Origin: Clostridia bacterium DTU065
GTDB taxonomy: Bacteria > Bacillota > DTU065
Assembly: GCA_001512545.1 (NCBI GenBank)
Contig: LFSI01000051.1
Location: forward strand, 1 to 33,409
DNA length: 33,409 nucleotides
Direction: 5' to 3'
The translations under genes were made by a program, and so were the position numbers. The notes beneath the pieces are model-generated. The model made no database searches, was not told the origin of the DNA, and saw only the letters and a list, made by a program, of their open reading frames with translations. This document shows, one piece after another, positions 9,050 through 17,926 of the stretch (position 1 is its first letter; each line of letters starts with the position of its first letter).

Positions 9050-10439
9050 GCATATCACCTCCGCTAGCGATTTCTGGAATAGCTGCAAGAACAGTGAGTT
9101 CTAGATATTCTTCAACGTCCTGCTTAGTGACGAGAGTGTTGTCAAGGTATTCAAACAGGAAGGCCAACATAGCTGCGAGGAACAGACCGAGGAAGGATGC
9201 CACAGCTACGTTCATCAGCTTCCTTGGGCTTACTGGGCTATTTGGAACGATCGCCCTGTCGATAACCTGAATATTTGCTGTCTGCATTGCTTCTTGAATT
9301 CGGTACTCTTCTCTGGTCTGGAGAAGCATCGTGTAGATGCTCTCTGTTACCTGATAGTCGCGAGTAAGTCTTGCTAGCTCCATTTCCTTCTCAGGAAGAG
9401 CGTCGAACTCGATCTCGGTTTCCTTGATAAGTTCGGTTAGGGCCGAAATTCGAGCTTCGAGAGCAGTCAGACTGGATTGAGCTTGGCTGATAGAAGCAAT
9501 TAGCTGTTGGTATAGTGGGTTTGTGGTTTCGGTCTGAGACGTTACTATCTTTTCAACCTGCTGATTCAGCTGAGCTTTTAATGTCTCGATCTCTTTCTGC
9601 AGGTTCTGTACTTCTCTGCTATTTTCCGTGCTCTTAGTCAGAAGTACCTGGAGCTCGGTTTCTTTGGCAATTAGTTGGGTTTTTATGTTGGTAACCAGAG
9701 GGTTTGTGCCAATGACTTGAGACGAGATGTAGGTGTTAGTTTCTTTCTCGAGCTGCAGGAACAGATCATCTAGTTTTGCTTCTAGTTCGCGCTTAGAGAC
9801 GATCGCTTCACTACGAGCAACATCGAAGTTAGTTACTTTGTTGATAATCGCTTTAGCTTCTTCGCTTGGATTGTAGACTTTTTCAGTTCCTTTGAACTCG
9901 CTCAAGCGATTTTCAACATCTTTAAGCTTTGCTTCTAAAGTTACCAGCTGATCTTCGATGAAGTCGCGAGCGGCACGAGCTTCTTCACGAGACTTGACCA
10001 ATGAAGACTCTATAAAAGCGTCAACCAGAGCGTTGACGGCTTGCATGGCAAACAGTGGATCTTCACTCTGATATGTTATTCTAATGAAATCGGTCCCTTG
10101 GACTGGCTGAACAGAAAACTTCTTTCTAAATCCGTTGAGCTCAGGAGTTCCAAGTGCATAATCGAGACCGAGTATCTCGGCCGCATTGTATGCTAAAGTG
10201 CGGCTCTTAAGTATTTCGACGCTGTTTTGAATCTGGTTGCGCGATTGGCCTGTCAAGTCTCCGAATAGTGACGTGATACCAGCTTCTGATGCTTCCCTAA
10301 TGAGAATTCTAGCATCTGCTTCATAGATAGGGGGCATGATCGAGCTAAGTACACCTGCAATTACTGCAGCAACAAGTGTTAGACCTACAATAAGATACCA
10401 ATATTTCTTTAGTATATTAATGTATTCTATTAGTTCCAA
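9021..10439 (-). CDS. Wzz/GumC-like polysaccharide chain-length determinant protein
   Basis: N-terminal TM segment YWYLIVGLTLVAAVIAGVLSS, long coiled coil, GNVR-like DYQVTESIYTMLLQTREEYRIQEAMQTANIQVIDRAIVPNSPVSPRK, C-terminal TM. TTG 10439 is 9 nt from ggaggg and preferred over 10487. Confidence 0.9.
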   Translation of the reverse strand: MELIEYINILKKYWYLIVGLTLVAAVIAGVLSSIMPPIYEADARILIREASEAGITSLFGDLTGQSRNQIQNSVEILKSRTLAYNAAEILGLDYALGTPELNGFRKKFSVQPVQGTDFIRITYQSEDPLFAMQAVNALVDAFIESSLVKSREEARAARDFIEDQLVTLEAKLKDVENRLSEFKGTEKVYNPSEEAKAIINKVTNFDVARSEAIVSKRELEAKLDDLFLQLEKETNTYISSQVIGTNPLVTNIKTQLIAKETELQVLLTKSTENSREVQNLQKEIETLKAQLNQQVEKIVTSQTETTNPLYQQLIASISQAQSSLTALEARISALTELIKETEIEFDALPEKEMELARLTRDYQVTESIYTMLLQTREEYRIQEAMQTANIQVIDRAIVPNSPVSPRKLMNVAVASFLGLFLAAMLAFLFEYLDNTLVTKQDVEEYLELTVLAAIPEIASGGDMRGSKKKKTK

Positions 10440-10545
10440 AGCAAACATCCCTCCTGATTTGTGCCAGTCCTTAATTAAGTTCAACACACTATTTGACTAT
10501 CCTTCTCTTTATTTCCTATCGGTTCTTTTATTTTCAGTAAACGTA

Positions 10546-10569
10546 AAGGCGGCCCGCGAGGGCCGCCTT
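10546..10569 (-). terminator. Strong hairpin (terminator-like) between small membrane protein gene and wzz
   Basis: Perfect 10-bp stem aaggcggccc gcga gggccgcctt; weak T tract on the minus strand. Confidence 0.6.
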
Positions 10570-10570
10570 A

Positions 10571-10750
10571 TCAGACTTTGTATCTTTCTTCCTCTTTCTT
10601 GCGCCGATACCATGTGAGCATCGAGACGCCAAAACCAAGAACTAAGCCGATGACTATTCCCCACCACATACGACCACCAAGTAGGGAACCAAACAGCAAG
10701 CCGGCAATACCTCCGAACAACGTCCAAAGAATAATGTCACGTACTTTCAA
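10571..10750 (-). CDS. Small membrane protein, 59 aa (absent from ORF track)
   Basis: TTG start preceded by gggaggggaactgg; MKVRDIILWTLFGGIAGLLFGSLLGGRMWWGIVIGLVLGFGVSMLTWYRRKKEEERYKV: two glycine-rich TM helices and a basic tail. Confidence 0.75.
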   Translation of the reverse strand: MKVRDIILWTLFGGIAGLLFGSLLGGRMWWGIVIGLVLGFGVSMLTWYRRKKEEERYKV

Positions 10751-10874
10751 CCAGTTCCCCTCCCTTTATTCAGTTGAGGTAAAAAGCCACCCACTTTCTA
10801 CCCTGTACATATTATAGCATATTTTCCCAAAAAACCTGAGGGAATCTTCTGCGTTTTAGGTAAAAAAAACAGAA

Positions 10875-10897
10875 GAGAGACTCACTCGGAGTCTCTC
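10875..10897 (-). terminator. Rho-independent terminator overlapping the 3' end of the redoxin gene
   Basis: gagagactc actcg gagtctctc, perfect 9-bp stem, minus-strand T run (a-tract at 10862-10869). Confidence 0.85.
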
Positions 10898-11157
10898 ACT
10901 GAACTATCGTGGTTTGTTAGAAGTTCTCTAATTTGCTCGCGGGTTAAGACAATACCTTGAGAAACAAGTTTCTCGTTGATCACCAACCCGGGCGCTTCCA
11001 GGCAGCCGTATTTGACCATGCTTGTTAAATCGTTAACTCTTTCCAAATCGTACTTAAGACTCAATTCGTCTAATACCGCGAGCACGTTCCGCTCCAGCAG
11101 AGAGCAGTTGCCTGAACAGCCTGCTCCCAAGACCTTAATGTTCAGAGGTTGGCTCAA
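10882..11157 (-). CDS. Small thioredoxin-like (MTH895-type) redoxin with CSGNC motif
   Basis: IKVLGAGCSGNCSLLERNVLAVLDELSLKYDLERVNDLTSMVKYGCLEAPGLVINEKLVSQG matches the small redox-active disulfide protein pattern including the cis-Pro (APGLVIN). Confidence 0.85.
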   Translation of the reverse strand: MSQPLNIKVLGAGCSGNCSLLERNVLAVLDELSLKYDLERVNDLTSMVKYGCLEAPGLVINEKLVSQGIVLTREQIRELLTNHDSSVRDSE

Positions 11158-11169
11158 AAAACCGCCTCC

Positions 11170-13308
11170 TTAAGATTTCTCGTGCGGACGCCTGTTTTGG
11201 TACTCGGCTTTCTTGCCAGTGGTAAAGCGGTGTAGGTAGCTAAGGTAACCTGTTACTCTGCGGACGCGATTGATTCTCTGTGATCCGCACACCGGACACT
11301 CGAGATCTATGATGCCGCTGTGGGCGCAGTCAACGCATTCATCGATGGGGAAGTTCACTCCGCCATAGCCCATGTCAGCTGCGCTCATAGCTCTGTGCAG
11401 GCTTTCCAAAGCCTCTGGGTTGTTTTCCAGAGGAGCTTCTACTTCGACGTACGAAATGTGACCTGCGTTGCAGTATTTATGATACGGTCCTTCAATGCTG
11501 ATTTTCTTGAATGCGGAGATGTTGTAGTTCACTGGAATGTGGAAGGAATTGGTGTAGTAGTCTTTATCGGTAACACCGGGGATGGTGCCAAAGATCTTTT
11601 TGTCGATGGCGATGAATCGTCCGCTCAACCCCTCTGCAGGAGTTGCATAGCAAGTGCAGTTCAACTGGTCTTCTTCAGTGATTCTATCGCAGTAAGCTCT
11701 GATGCGGCGCACGATCTCCAGCCCGAGCTCTTGAGCTGCTTCGTTTTCACCGTGGTGGTTTCCTGTGAGAAGGATCAGAGCTTCAGCAAGACCGATAAAG
11801 CCGATATTGACCGAGCCGTGTTTCATGGCTTCCCAGATACTGTCGTTTGGGTTCAACCCTTCAGAACCCATATAGAGGTGTTCACCCATGACAAAAGGTA
11901 TGTCGCTTACAGTGCGCTCTTTCAACACTTCTACTCTGTGGAGCAGCTGTCTTCGGCACAAAGCTAGAATTTCATCAAGCTTTTCGAAGAAGTTATCTTT
12001 GCTTCCGCAGGACTCTAGTGCAAGTCTGGGCAGGTTGATGGATACTGGTGCTATGCTGCCTCTTCCTTCAGGGGTAGATTCGCCGTAAATGTTATCCATG
12101 AGACGGCTCCTACAACCCATGTAGCTTGCTCTATCGCCAAAAGGTTTGTTCATGCTGGAATCCATAAACGAGAACGTTGGGTTCATTCTCCTGCCAGCGA
12201 CTTTGAGTGCCAGCTGGTAGAGGTCGTAGTTTGGATCTCCAGGGTTGAAGTTTACGCCTTCCTTGAGCCTGAAGACTACATTGGGGAAAATCGGTGTCTC
12301 GCCACGGCCAAGGCCAGCATAGAACGCTTTCAAAAATTGCTCTGTAACCAGCCTTCCCCTAGGAGTGGTGTCGGTTCCGAAGTTCACCGATGAAAACGGT
12401 ACCTGGGAACCTGCTCGTGAATGCATGGTGTTGAGATTGTGGATTGTGGCCTCCATAGCTTGATAGACTTCTTTTTCGATGCTCTTTTTAAGTGCCTGTT
12501 CCTCGTCTGTGAGATTATCTCTGAGAAGGTCGTCGTACCTTGGGTCAACGTACTTGGCCAAGGTCTTGTCCATCCACGGGACAGACTGTCCTCCGTACAT
12601 ATCGTTTTGCGAAGATTGGATGATGATGCACATCAATGCTGCTGCAGACCCGATGCGTTTAGGCGGTCTGATGTAACCATAGCCGGTGGAAAAGCCCTTT
12701 TCCAGAAGTTGATCCAGAGGGATCTGCATGCAGTTAAGGGTTTTTCCGTAGCTGTCCAAGTCGTGAATGTGGATGTACCCTTCTCTATGTGCTTTTGCGA
12801 TATCCTCCGGCAGCAGCTCGTTTTCGTAGTACCACTTAGACGCAGCACTGGCGATCTGTAGAAGTTTGGCAGAGAAGTTGTGACCTACGTTGGCGTTGCC
12901 TTCTATACCAATAGGCGACTCCCTAATGATTTCGCCAATCTGTTTTAGAAGATTCGAAGCTTCTGCTCGGGATCTGGTGCGGGTTTCGCGGTAGGCAAGA
13001 TAAGTATCGGCAAGACGATCGAGATCGTTTTCTCTGAGCACCTTGATAACAATATCTTGGATGTTTTCGACATGCGGTATAGTAAATTGTGGAAAGTCTT
13101 TATTGATAATCTGGATAACTTTTGCTGTCATCAGTAGAGCGATTTCTTGAGGACGGGAGTAGCCAATTTGCTCTGCGGCTTTGGCAATGGCGATGGTAAT
13201 TTTGGTTGCATCAAAGGGAACAATTCGACCATCGCGCTTTCTCACTTCGGTGATTCCTTCAGTCTTATTGACAGCTGAATGCAGATTATAGGTAGCCATT
13301 TTTATCAC
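11170..13308 (-). CDS. nrdD: Anaerobic ribonucleoside-triphosphate reductase (class III)
   Basis: ATP-cone (VRKRDGRIVPFDATKITIAIAKAAEQIG), TPAEGLSGRF, Zn site CVDC...CPVCGS, glycyl-radical motif RVTGYLSYLHRFTTGKKAEYQNR. Confidence 0.97.
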   Translation of the reverse strand: MIKMATYNLHSAVNKTEGITEVRKRDGRIVPFDATKITIAIAKAAEQIGYSRPQEIALLMTAKVIQIINKDFPQFTIPHVENIQDIVIKVLRENDLDRLADTYLAYRETRTRSRAEASNLLKQIGEIIRESPIGIEGNANVGHNFSAKLLQIASAASKWYYENELLPEDIAKAHREGYIHIHDLDSYGKTLNCMQIPLDQLLEKGFSTGYGYIRPPKRIGSAAALMCIIIQSSQNDMYGGQSVPWMDKTLAKYVDPRYDDLLRDNLTDEEQALKKSIEKEVYQAMEATIHNLNTMHSRAGSQVPFSSVNFGTDTTPRGRLVTEQFLKAFYAGLGRGETPIFPNVVFRLKEGVNFNPGDPNYDLYQLALKVAGRRMNPTFSFMDSSMNKPFGDRASYMGCRSRLMDNIYGESTPEGRGSIAPVSINLPRLALESCGSKDNFFEKLDEILALCRRQLLHRVEVLKERTVSDIPFVMGEHLYMGSEGLNPNDSIWEAMKHGSVNIGFIGLAEALILLTGNHHGENEAAQELGLEIVRRIRAYCDRITEEDQLNCTCYATPAEGLSGRFIAIDKKIFGTIPGVTDKDYYTNSFHIPVNYNISAFKKISIEGPYHKYCNAGHISYVEVEAPLENNPEALESLHRAMSAADMGYGGVNFPIDECVDCAHSGIIDLECPVCGSQRINRVRRVTGYLSYLHRFTTGKKAEYQNRRPHEKS

Positions 13309-13410
13309 CCCATTAGCTTTGAGTTACCCTAGGCTTTAATTTTATAGATACCTGGTAAAAAAAGCAAACTGATTGGATGGTGGTTTAAGGTAGATAAGAA
13401 AAGCTAATCT

Positions 13411-13446
13411 CATCTAACCTCTTCATGAGTAACCAGACGTTAGATG
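13411..13446. repeat. Inverted repeat catctaac/gttagatg in intergenic region
   Basis: 8-bp perfect arms separated by 20 nt, between nrdD and the DUF4838-like gene. Confidence 0.5.
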
Positions 13447-13617
13447 GATTTTATCGAACACGATAATTTGCCATCGAAACCTTGTGAAAAACTCACGATG
13501 AAAACGGGACAAACCGTTGGTAAGCAGCGCAAAACGGACACTCTGTACTGCTTTTTTACATTCCTGCAAGACGGCAAAAAAGATTAGAGTGAGGTAGCTC
13601 TAGCTGGGTTCTTCACA

Positions 13618-14574
13618 TCACCTGGTCCAGAGGATTTCGCTGTACCTTTTTACCGGAGGAACTCCAAATTCACGTGCATAGTCTTCTCCCAGAAAACAAC
13701 CGAAACTTGTGAGGGACTCAAAGCCTTTTGTTCTGTAGTACTGAACATCTTTTCTGAGGACTTCTTCGTCTAGCTTCAGTTTTTTGTAGGGAAGCTTCCA
13801 ACCGCAGAATCTAGAATTGTCCATCCAGTATTCCAGCACCTGAGAGTTCTTTGCCCCAAAAACCTGAATTAAACCGTCAATATGTCGGACTTGATCCTGA
13901 TTTTCCTTGCAGTTTGGGTCATTGATTGGCAAACTTGAGTCTCGTAAAAAAGGGGCGTATTCCAGAAAAATCCCCTCTTCCGGGCGAACGTTTACAGGTG
14001 GAGCGATGGCGTCCAAGTATGCAAGATAGCTTTGGGTGGCGTCCTTGTTTACTGTTTTGATTCCGCTTAAAATATGGTTATATATGATCATTGCTTGATC
14101 TGAAGGAGTCAAACCCTTACATCGAGAACAGTGACAGAAAGCTTTGGCATCATCCACCCAAAAGAAGTATCTATCGGTATTATAAGGAAGCTTTTGTGCC
14201 AACAGAGCAGATCTCTCTGCGATATACTCCAAAGCATCGGGGTTAGAGGGGCACATGTTGTAGTCGTTCACCCGCTCCCCTTCCTCATTCATGCGAAACC
14301 AATCCTTACGGGTATCATATAGGTTTCTATCTAGAAGCCAGGACAAAGCATGGAACTCATACTCCAGTGCGATTCCCTTACCCCTAACCTTTTCGGCAAA
14401 GCTCAAAAAAGCATCTGTTTTTACAAATTCCAGCATGTCACTAAGAGTGTCCGAAGCTGCGGCCCCTCCCTTTGGATGAATCGCTACAAGATTTAAGTCG
14501 GACTCAACTAAGATCTCAGCCCAGTAGTCTCCAACCTCCTCTGGATGGATCAAAATCCCCCTCTTGCTGATCAT
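13618..14574 (-). CDS. DUF4838-like domain protein (putative glycosidase family, no signal peptide)
   Basis: RYFFWVDDAKAFCHCSRCKGLTPSDQAMIIYNHIL is characteristic of DUF4838; the second ATG (14574) has better spacing from aaggag than 14583. Confidence 0.75.
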   Translation of the reverse strand: MISKRGILIHPEEVGDYWAEILVESDLNLVAIHPKGGAAASDTLSDMLEFVKTDAFLSFAEKVRGKGIALEYEFHALSWLLDRNLYDTRKDWFRMNEEGERVNDYNMCPSNPDALEYIAERSALLAQKLPYNTDRYFFWVDDAKAFCHCSRCKGLTPSDQAMIIYNHILSGIKTVNKDATQSYLAYLDAIAPPVNVRPEEGIFLEYAPFLRDSSLPINDPNCKENQDQVRHIDGLIQVFGAKNSQVLEYWMDNSRFCGWKLPYKKLKLDEEVLRKDVQYYRTKGFESLTSFGCFLGEDYAREFGVPPVKRYSEILWTR

Positions 14575-14831
14575 AGGTTTCATCTCCTTACAGTTTTGTA
14601 TCGCGTAAAGTCAATTCATTTTAACAAGTCCAATGTACCAGTAAAGTCTATTTCAATACTCGGAACGGGAAATCTTCTACCACTTAATCTAATTATGTAA
14701 TGACTATTTCCATATCGTTAAAGAACGGCAAATACATACCGCCCTTTTGTTTTATATGGGGATCACTTTGTAGAGATTTGCCTTGTTGTTAAATGGAGCG
14801 TGTTTACTCGAAAAGATTGGGGTGAACGGAA

Positions 14832-15569
14832 ATAACAGAGTACGACCAAGTAAAAATCGAAACTGTCAAGTTCATGCGCGGGAACTACCGGTTGGATGAA
14901 GTGGCAGGGATGTATTACAACATCCCTTGTGTGAGATTTCGTCAAGGAAAGAAAACTATCGTGTCCATAAACCTTCACGAAGATTATTACGATTTCCAAA
15001 TCGTTCTCGGCAGAGTAGAAAGAGAGAAGTTTGAAGTAGTAAAACATGAGTTTCCTCTGGAGATCCAAGAATTGTACGACCGCGAACCTACAAGACACGA
15101 TGGTAAATGGCTCTTGATTCGTGTAGCTGATTTGAAGACTCTTGAAGCCGTCAAAAAACTGATACTCATAAAGAAGAAGCCAAACCGCAAGCCGTTTTCT
15201 AAGGAAAACGCTTTATACGGGAAGTGTGGACATCGCTGCGACTTGTGTGTGCATTATACTGGGATTAGCGAAGAGTTTAGACAAATGCTCATTCCGCATC
15301 TCAATGCTGTGTACGGCGTTTCTTTTTGGGATATGCGCTGCACTGGCTGTGACACAGTTAACTGTCATTGCTATCAAGATGGGGGTCAGCTGTGCGAACC
15401 ATTGAAATGCATACAAGAGAAGCAGCTAGACACTTGCTTCAGTTGTGCTAGTTACCCTTGTAAACAAGCAACCGTTGGATACAGGCAACTAGAACATAAA
15501 AGCATTACCGCTGATGATGTTACTTGGGCAATTTTGCCTTATGTTCCCAATCAATACGAGCAACCATAA
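14832..15569 (+). CDS. DUF3788-like plus DUF3795-like Cys-rich fusion protein
   Basis: DGKWLLIRVADLKTLEAVKKLILIKKKP (DUF3788-like), then YGKCGHRCDLCVHY...CTGCDTVNCHC...CEPLKCIQEKQLDTCFSCASYPC (DUF3795-like). First in-frame ATG is 14874; 14832 is a possible ATA start after ggggtga (next upstream codon set is closed by tga 14823). Confidence 0.7.
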   Translation: MTEYDQVKIETVKFMRGNYRLDEVAGMYYNIPCVRFRQGKKTIVSINLHEDYYDFQIVLGRVEREKFEVVKHEFPLEIQELYDREPTRHDGKWLLIRVADLKTLEAVKKLILIKKKPNRKPFSKENALYGKCGHRCDLCVHYTGISEEFRQMLIPHLNAVYGVSFWDMRCTGCDTVNCHCYQDGGQLCEPLKCIQEKQLDTCFSCASYPCKQATVGYRQLEHKSITADDVTWAILPYVPNQYEQP

Positions 15570-15700
15570 TGTGCTACAGGACCATACAAGTCACTTTCTT
15601 TGATCGTTTCATTTCGATGATTAACCCCATACATTTACGGGAGGTTGGAGTCCGATTCACGGTTTATTTCTCCCAGGTCATTACCGGAGGTTACAGCATC

Positions 15701-16918
15701 ATGAACTACAATGAAGCAGTTGCGAAGTTGCAGAGATACGGGCAGGAGCATTTACTTAAGTATTACGAAGAACTAGATGCTCAAGAGAAAGAGGCCCTTT
15801 TAGTGCAGATTGAATCTACTGATTTTAACGTTATTAAAGCAGGCAGATGCCCAAGTCCAAGAGGGGTGATCACTCCTCTTGAGATTATGACTCTCGATAA
15901 GATCGAAGCGAGCAAACAGCATCTGTTTGAAGTCGGCATAAAAGCAATTAAAGCCGGCAAGGTAGGAGCAGTTCTACTTGCAGGCGGTATGGGAACGAGA
16001 CTTGGTTCAGATGAGCCAAAGGGCATGTATGATATCGGTGTGACAAGACAACTCTACATTTTCGAGTGCATTGTTAACAACCTTATGGACGTTGTAAAGC
16101 AGACCGATACATGGATTCAGTTGTTTGTCATGACAAGTGAGAAGAATAACGATGACACTATTGCTTTTTTCAAAAAGCATGATTTCTTCGGATACAATCC
16201 TGAGCATGTAGCTTTCTTCGTACAGGACATGGCTCCGACCTCAGACACTAACGGTAAGGTTTTCCTTGAGGAGAAGGGAAGAATCTCAACATCTCCAAAT
16301 GGCAATGGCGGCTGGTATCTTTCAATGAAGAAGAGCGGCATGCTTGATATCGTCAAAACAAGGGGAATTGAGTGGCTCAATGTGTTCGCTGTAGACAACG
16401 TTCTTCAGAGAACTGCAGATCCTGTATTTGTAGGTGCCGTTATCGAAGGTAACTTCAGTGCAGGTTGTAAGGTTGTTCGTAAGATTAATCCAGAAGAAAA
16501 CATCGGCGTTCTGTGTATGGAGGACGGCAAACCGTCCATTGTCGAGTACTATGAGCTTACTGACGATATGCGTTACGAGAAGAACGATAGGGGCGAGTAC
16601 ATTTACAACTTCGGTACTATCCTTAACTTCTTGTTTAAGGAGTCAGAACTTGCTAATCTTCTTGAGAAAGAGCTTCCTATTCATGTGGTAGAGAGGAAGA
16701 TTCCTTACATTGATGAGAATGGTAACCTGGTCAAACCTGAGCAGCCAAACGGCTACAAGTATGAGCAGCATATTAATGATATGGTTCATATGATTGGCAG
16801 TTGTCTACCATTTGAGGTGCTTAGAGAGCATGAGTTTGCTCCAATCAAGAACAAGGAAGGCATTGACTCAGTAGAGACAGCCAGAGAGCTCCTAAGGAAA
16901 AATGGTGTAATTCTTTAA
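15701..16918 (+). CDS. UDPGP-family (UAP1-type) UTP--sugar-1-phosphate uridylyltransferase
   Basis: VLLAGGMGTRLGSDEPKGMYDIG, MTSEKNNDDTIAFFKKHDFFGY, SPNGNGGWYLSM, NVFAVDNVL. ATG 15701 follows ggagg; upstream track extension is unlikely. Confidence 0.92.
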   Translation: MNYNEAVAKLQRYGQEHLLKYYEELDAQEKEALLVQIESTDFNVIKAGRCPSPRGVITPLEIMTLDKIEASKQHLFEVGIKAIKAGKVGAVLLAGGMGTRLGSDEPKGMYDIGVTRQLYIFECIVNNLMDVVKQTDTWIQLFVMTSEKNNDDTIAFFKKHDFFGYNPEHVAFFVQDMAPTSDTNGKVFLEEKGRISTSPNGNGGWYLSMKKSGMLDIVKTRGIEWLNVFAVDNVLQRTADPVFVGAVIEGNFSAGCKVVRKINPEENIGVLCMEDGKPSIVEYYELTDDMRYEKNDRGEYIYNFGTILNFLFKESELANLLEKELPIHVVERKIPYIDENGNLVKPEQPNGYKYEQHINDMVHMIGSCLPFEVLREHEFAPIKNKEGIDSVETARELLRKNGVIL

Positions 16919-17290
16919 CAGAACATAGAGCGGCTTTGTTTGCCCCACCTTTGCAGGTGACTTAGTGTGAAAGGCATTTCAGAACAAGTCTGATTGGGTA
17001 TATAATGAGTCAAAGAACATTGTGGCTCTCGAGGAGCCGGTGTGTCTGTAGAAAGCGGCATTCCGTACCTTAGAAGTAAGAACAGGTTATCCAAGTAGGA
17101 CTAGTGGAGTTTCAGCGAGAACAGCTGGAGCACCCGCTGGCAAGAGACGGTTAATACCTGGTTTGGAAGAGTTCTTGGTTTATTTACGCAAAAACAGTAT
17201 CTTGCGGGAAGGAATATGCTATGGTTAAGGTGTATATTCCTATATTCTAACGATCTGAATTCGCAAAACTAGATGGAAGGAGTAGTACTT

Positions 17291-17842
17291 TTGAGTAACG
17301 TTATGCATCCCGATGTGGAAAAAATCATTATTTCTCAAGAGCAAATACAGAACCGAGTGAAAGAACTTGGCAGGCAGCTGACTGAAGACTACAGAGGCAA
17401 GGAATTGGTGGTTATTGGCATTTTGCGGGGCGCTGCAGTGTTTTTGGCCGACCTTATTCGCGAGATCGATTTGTACATGGAAATTGACTTCATGGGTGTA
17501 TCCAGTTACGGATTGGCAACGAAAAGTTCAGGTGTTGTGCGCATCACCAAAGACCTGGAGTCAACAATAACTGATAGAGACGTACTTATCGTTGAAGACA
17601 TTGTAGACAGCGGTCTGACCCTCAAATACATTGTTGAAAACCTCAGATCCAGAAAACCAAGGAGCATCCAGATTTGCACCTTGCTGGACAAGCCTGCACG
17701 CAGAGTAGAAGGTGTGGAGGTTGCGTACAACGGTTTTGTAATTCCCGATGAGTTTGTAGTTGGTTACGGTCTCGACTATGCAGAGAAGTATAGGAACCTT
17801 CCCTATGTTGGGGTGTTGAAACCAGAGATATACACCACATAA
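17291..17842 (+). CDS. hpt: Hypoxanthine phosphoribosyltransferase
   Basis: VIGILRGAAVFLADLIREID, VLIVEDIVDSGLTLKYI, FVVGYGLDYAEKYRNLPYVGVLKPEIY; TTG 17291 after ggaaggag. Confidence 0.95.
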   Translation: MSNVMHPDVEKIIISQEQIQNRVKELGRQLTEDYRGKELVVIGILRGAAVFLADLIREIDLYMEIDFMGVSSYGLATKSSGVVRITKDLESTITDRDVLIVEDIVDSGLTLKYIVENLRSRKPRSIQICTLLDKPARRVEGVEVAYNGFVIPDEFVVGYGLDYAEKYRNLPYVGVLKPEIYTT

Positions 17843-17926
17843 AAAGCGATCATTATATACCGAAAAAAAGGAGGGATAGCTGCATCGATTCTCAAGCAAA
17901 GAAGCGGGGGTCATGCAGCATCTTAC

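Noticed and set aside
11320-11967. 215-aa plus-strand ORF
   Set aside because: Lies fully antisense to nrdD, which has clear conserved motifs; composition looks like a shadow ORF with no recognisable domain.
12421-12861. 146-aa plus-strand ORF
   Set aside because: Antisense shadow of nrdD; no RBS or domain support.
17843-17926. Purine riboswitch between hpt and guaA
   Set aside because: The 84-nt gap shows no three-way-junction consensus, only a strong SD and A-rich sequence.
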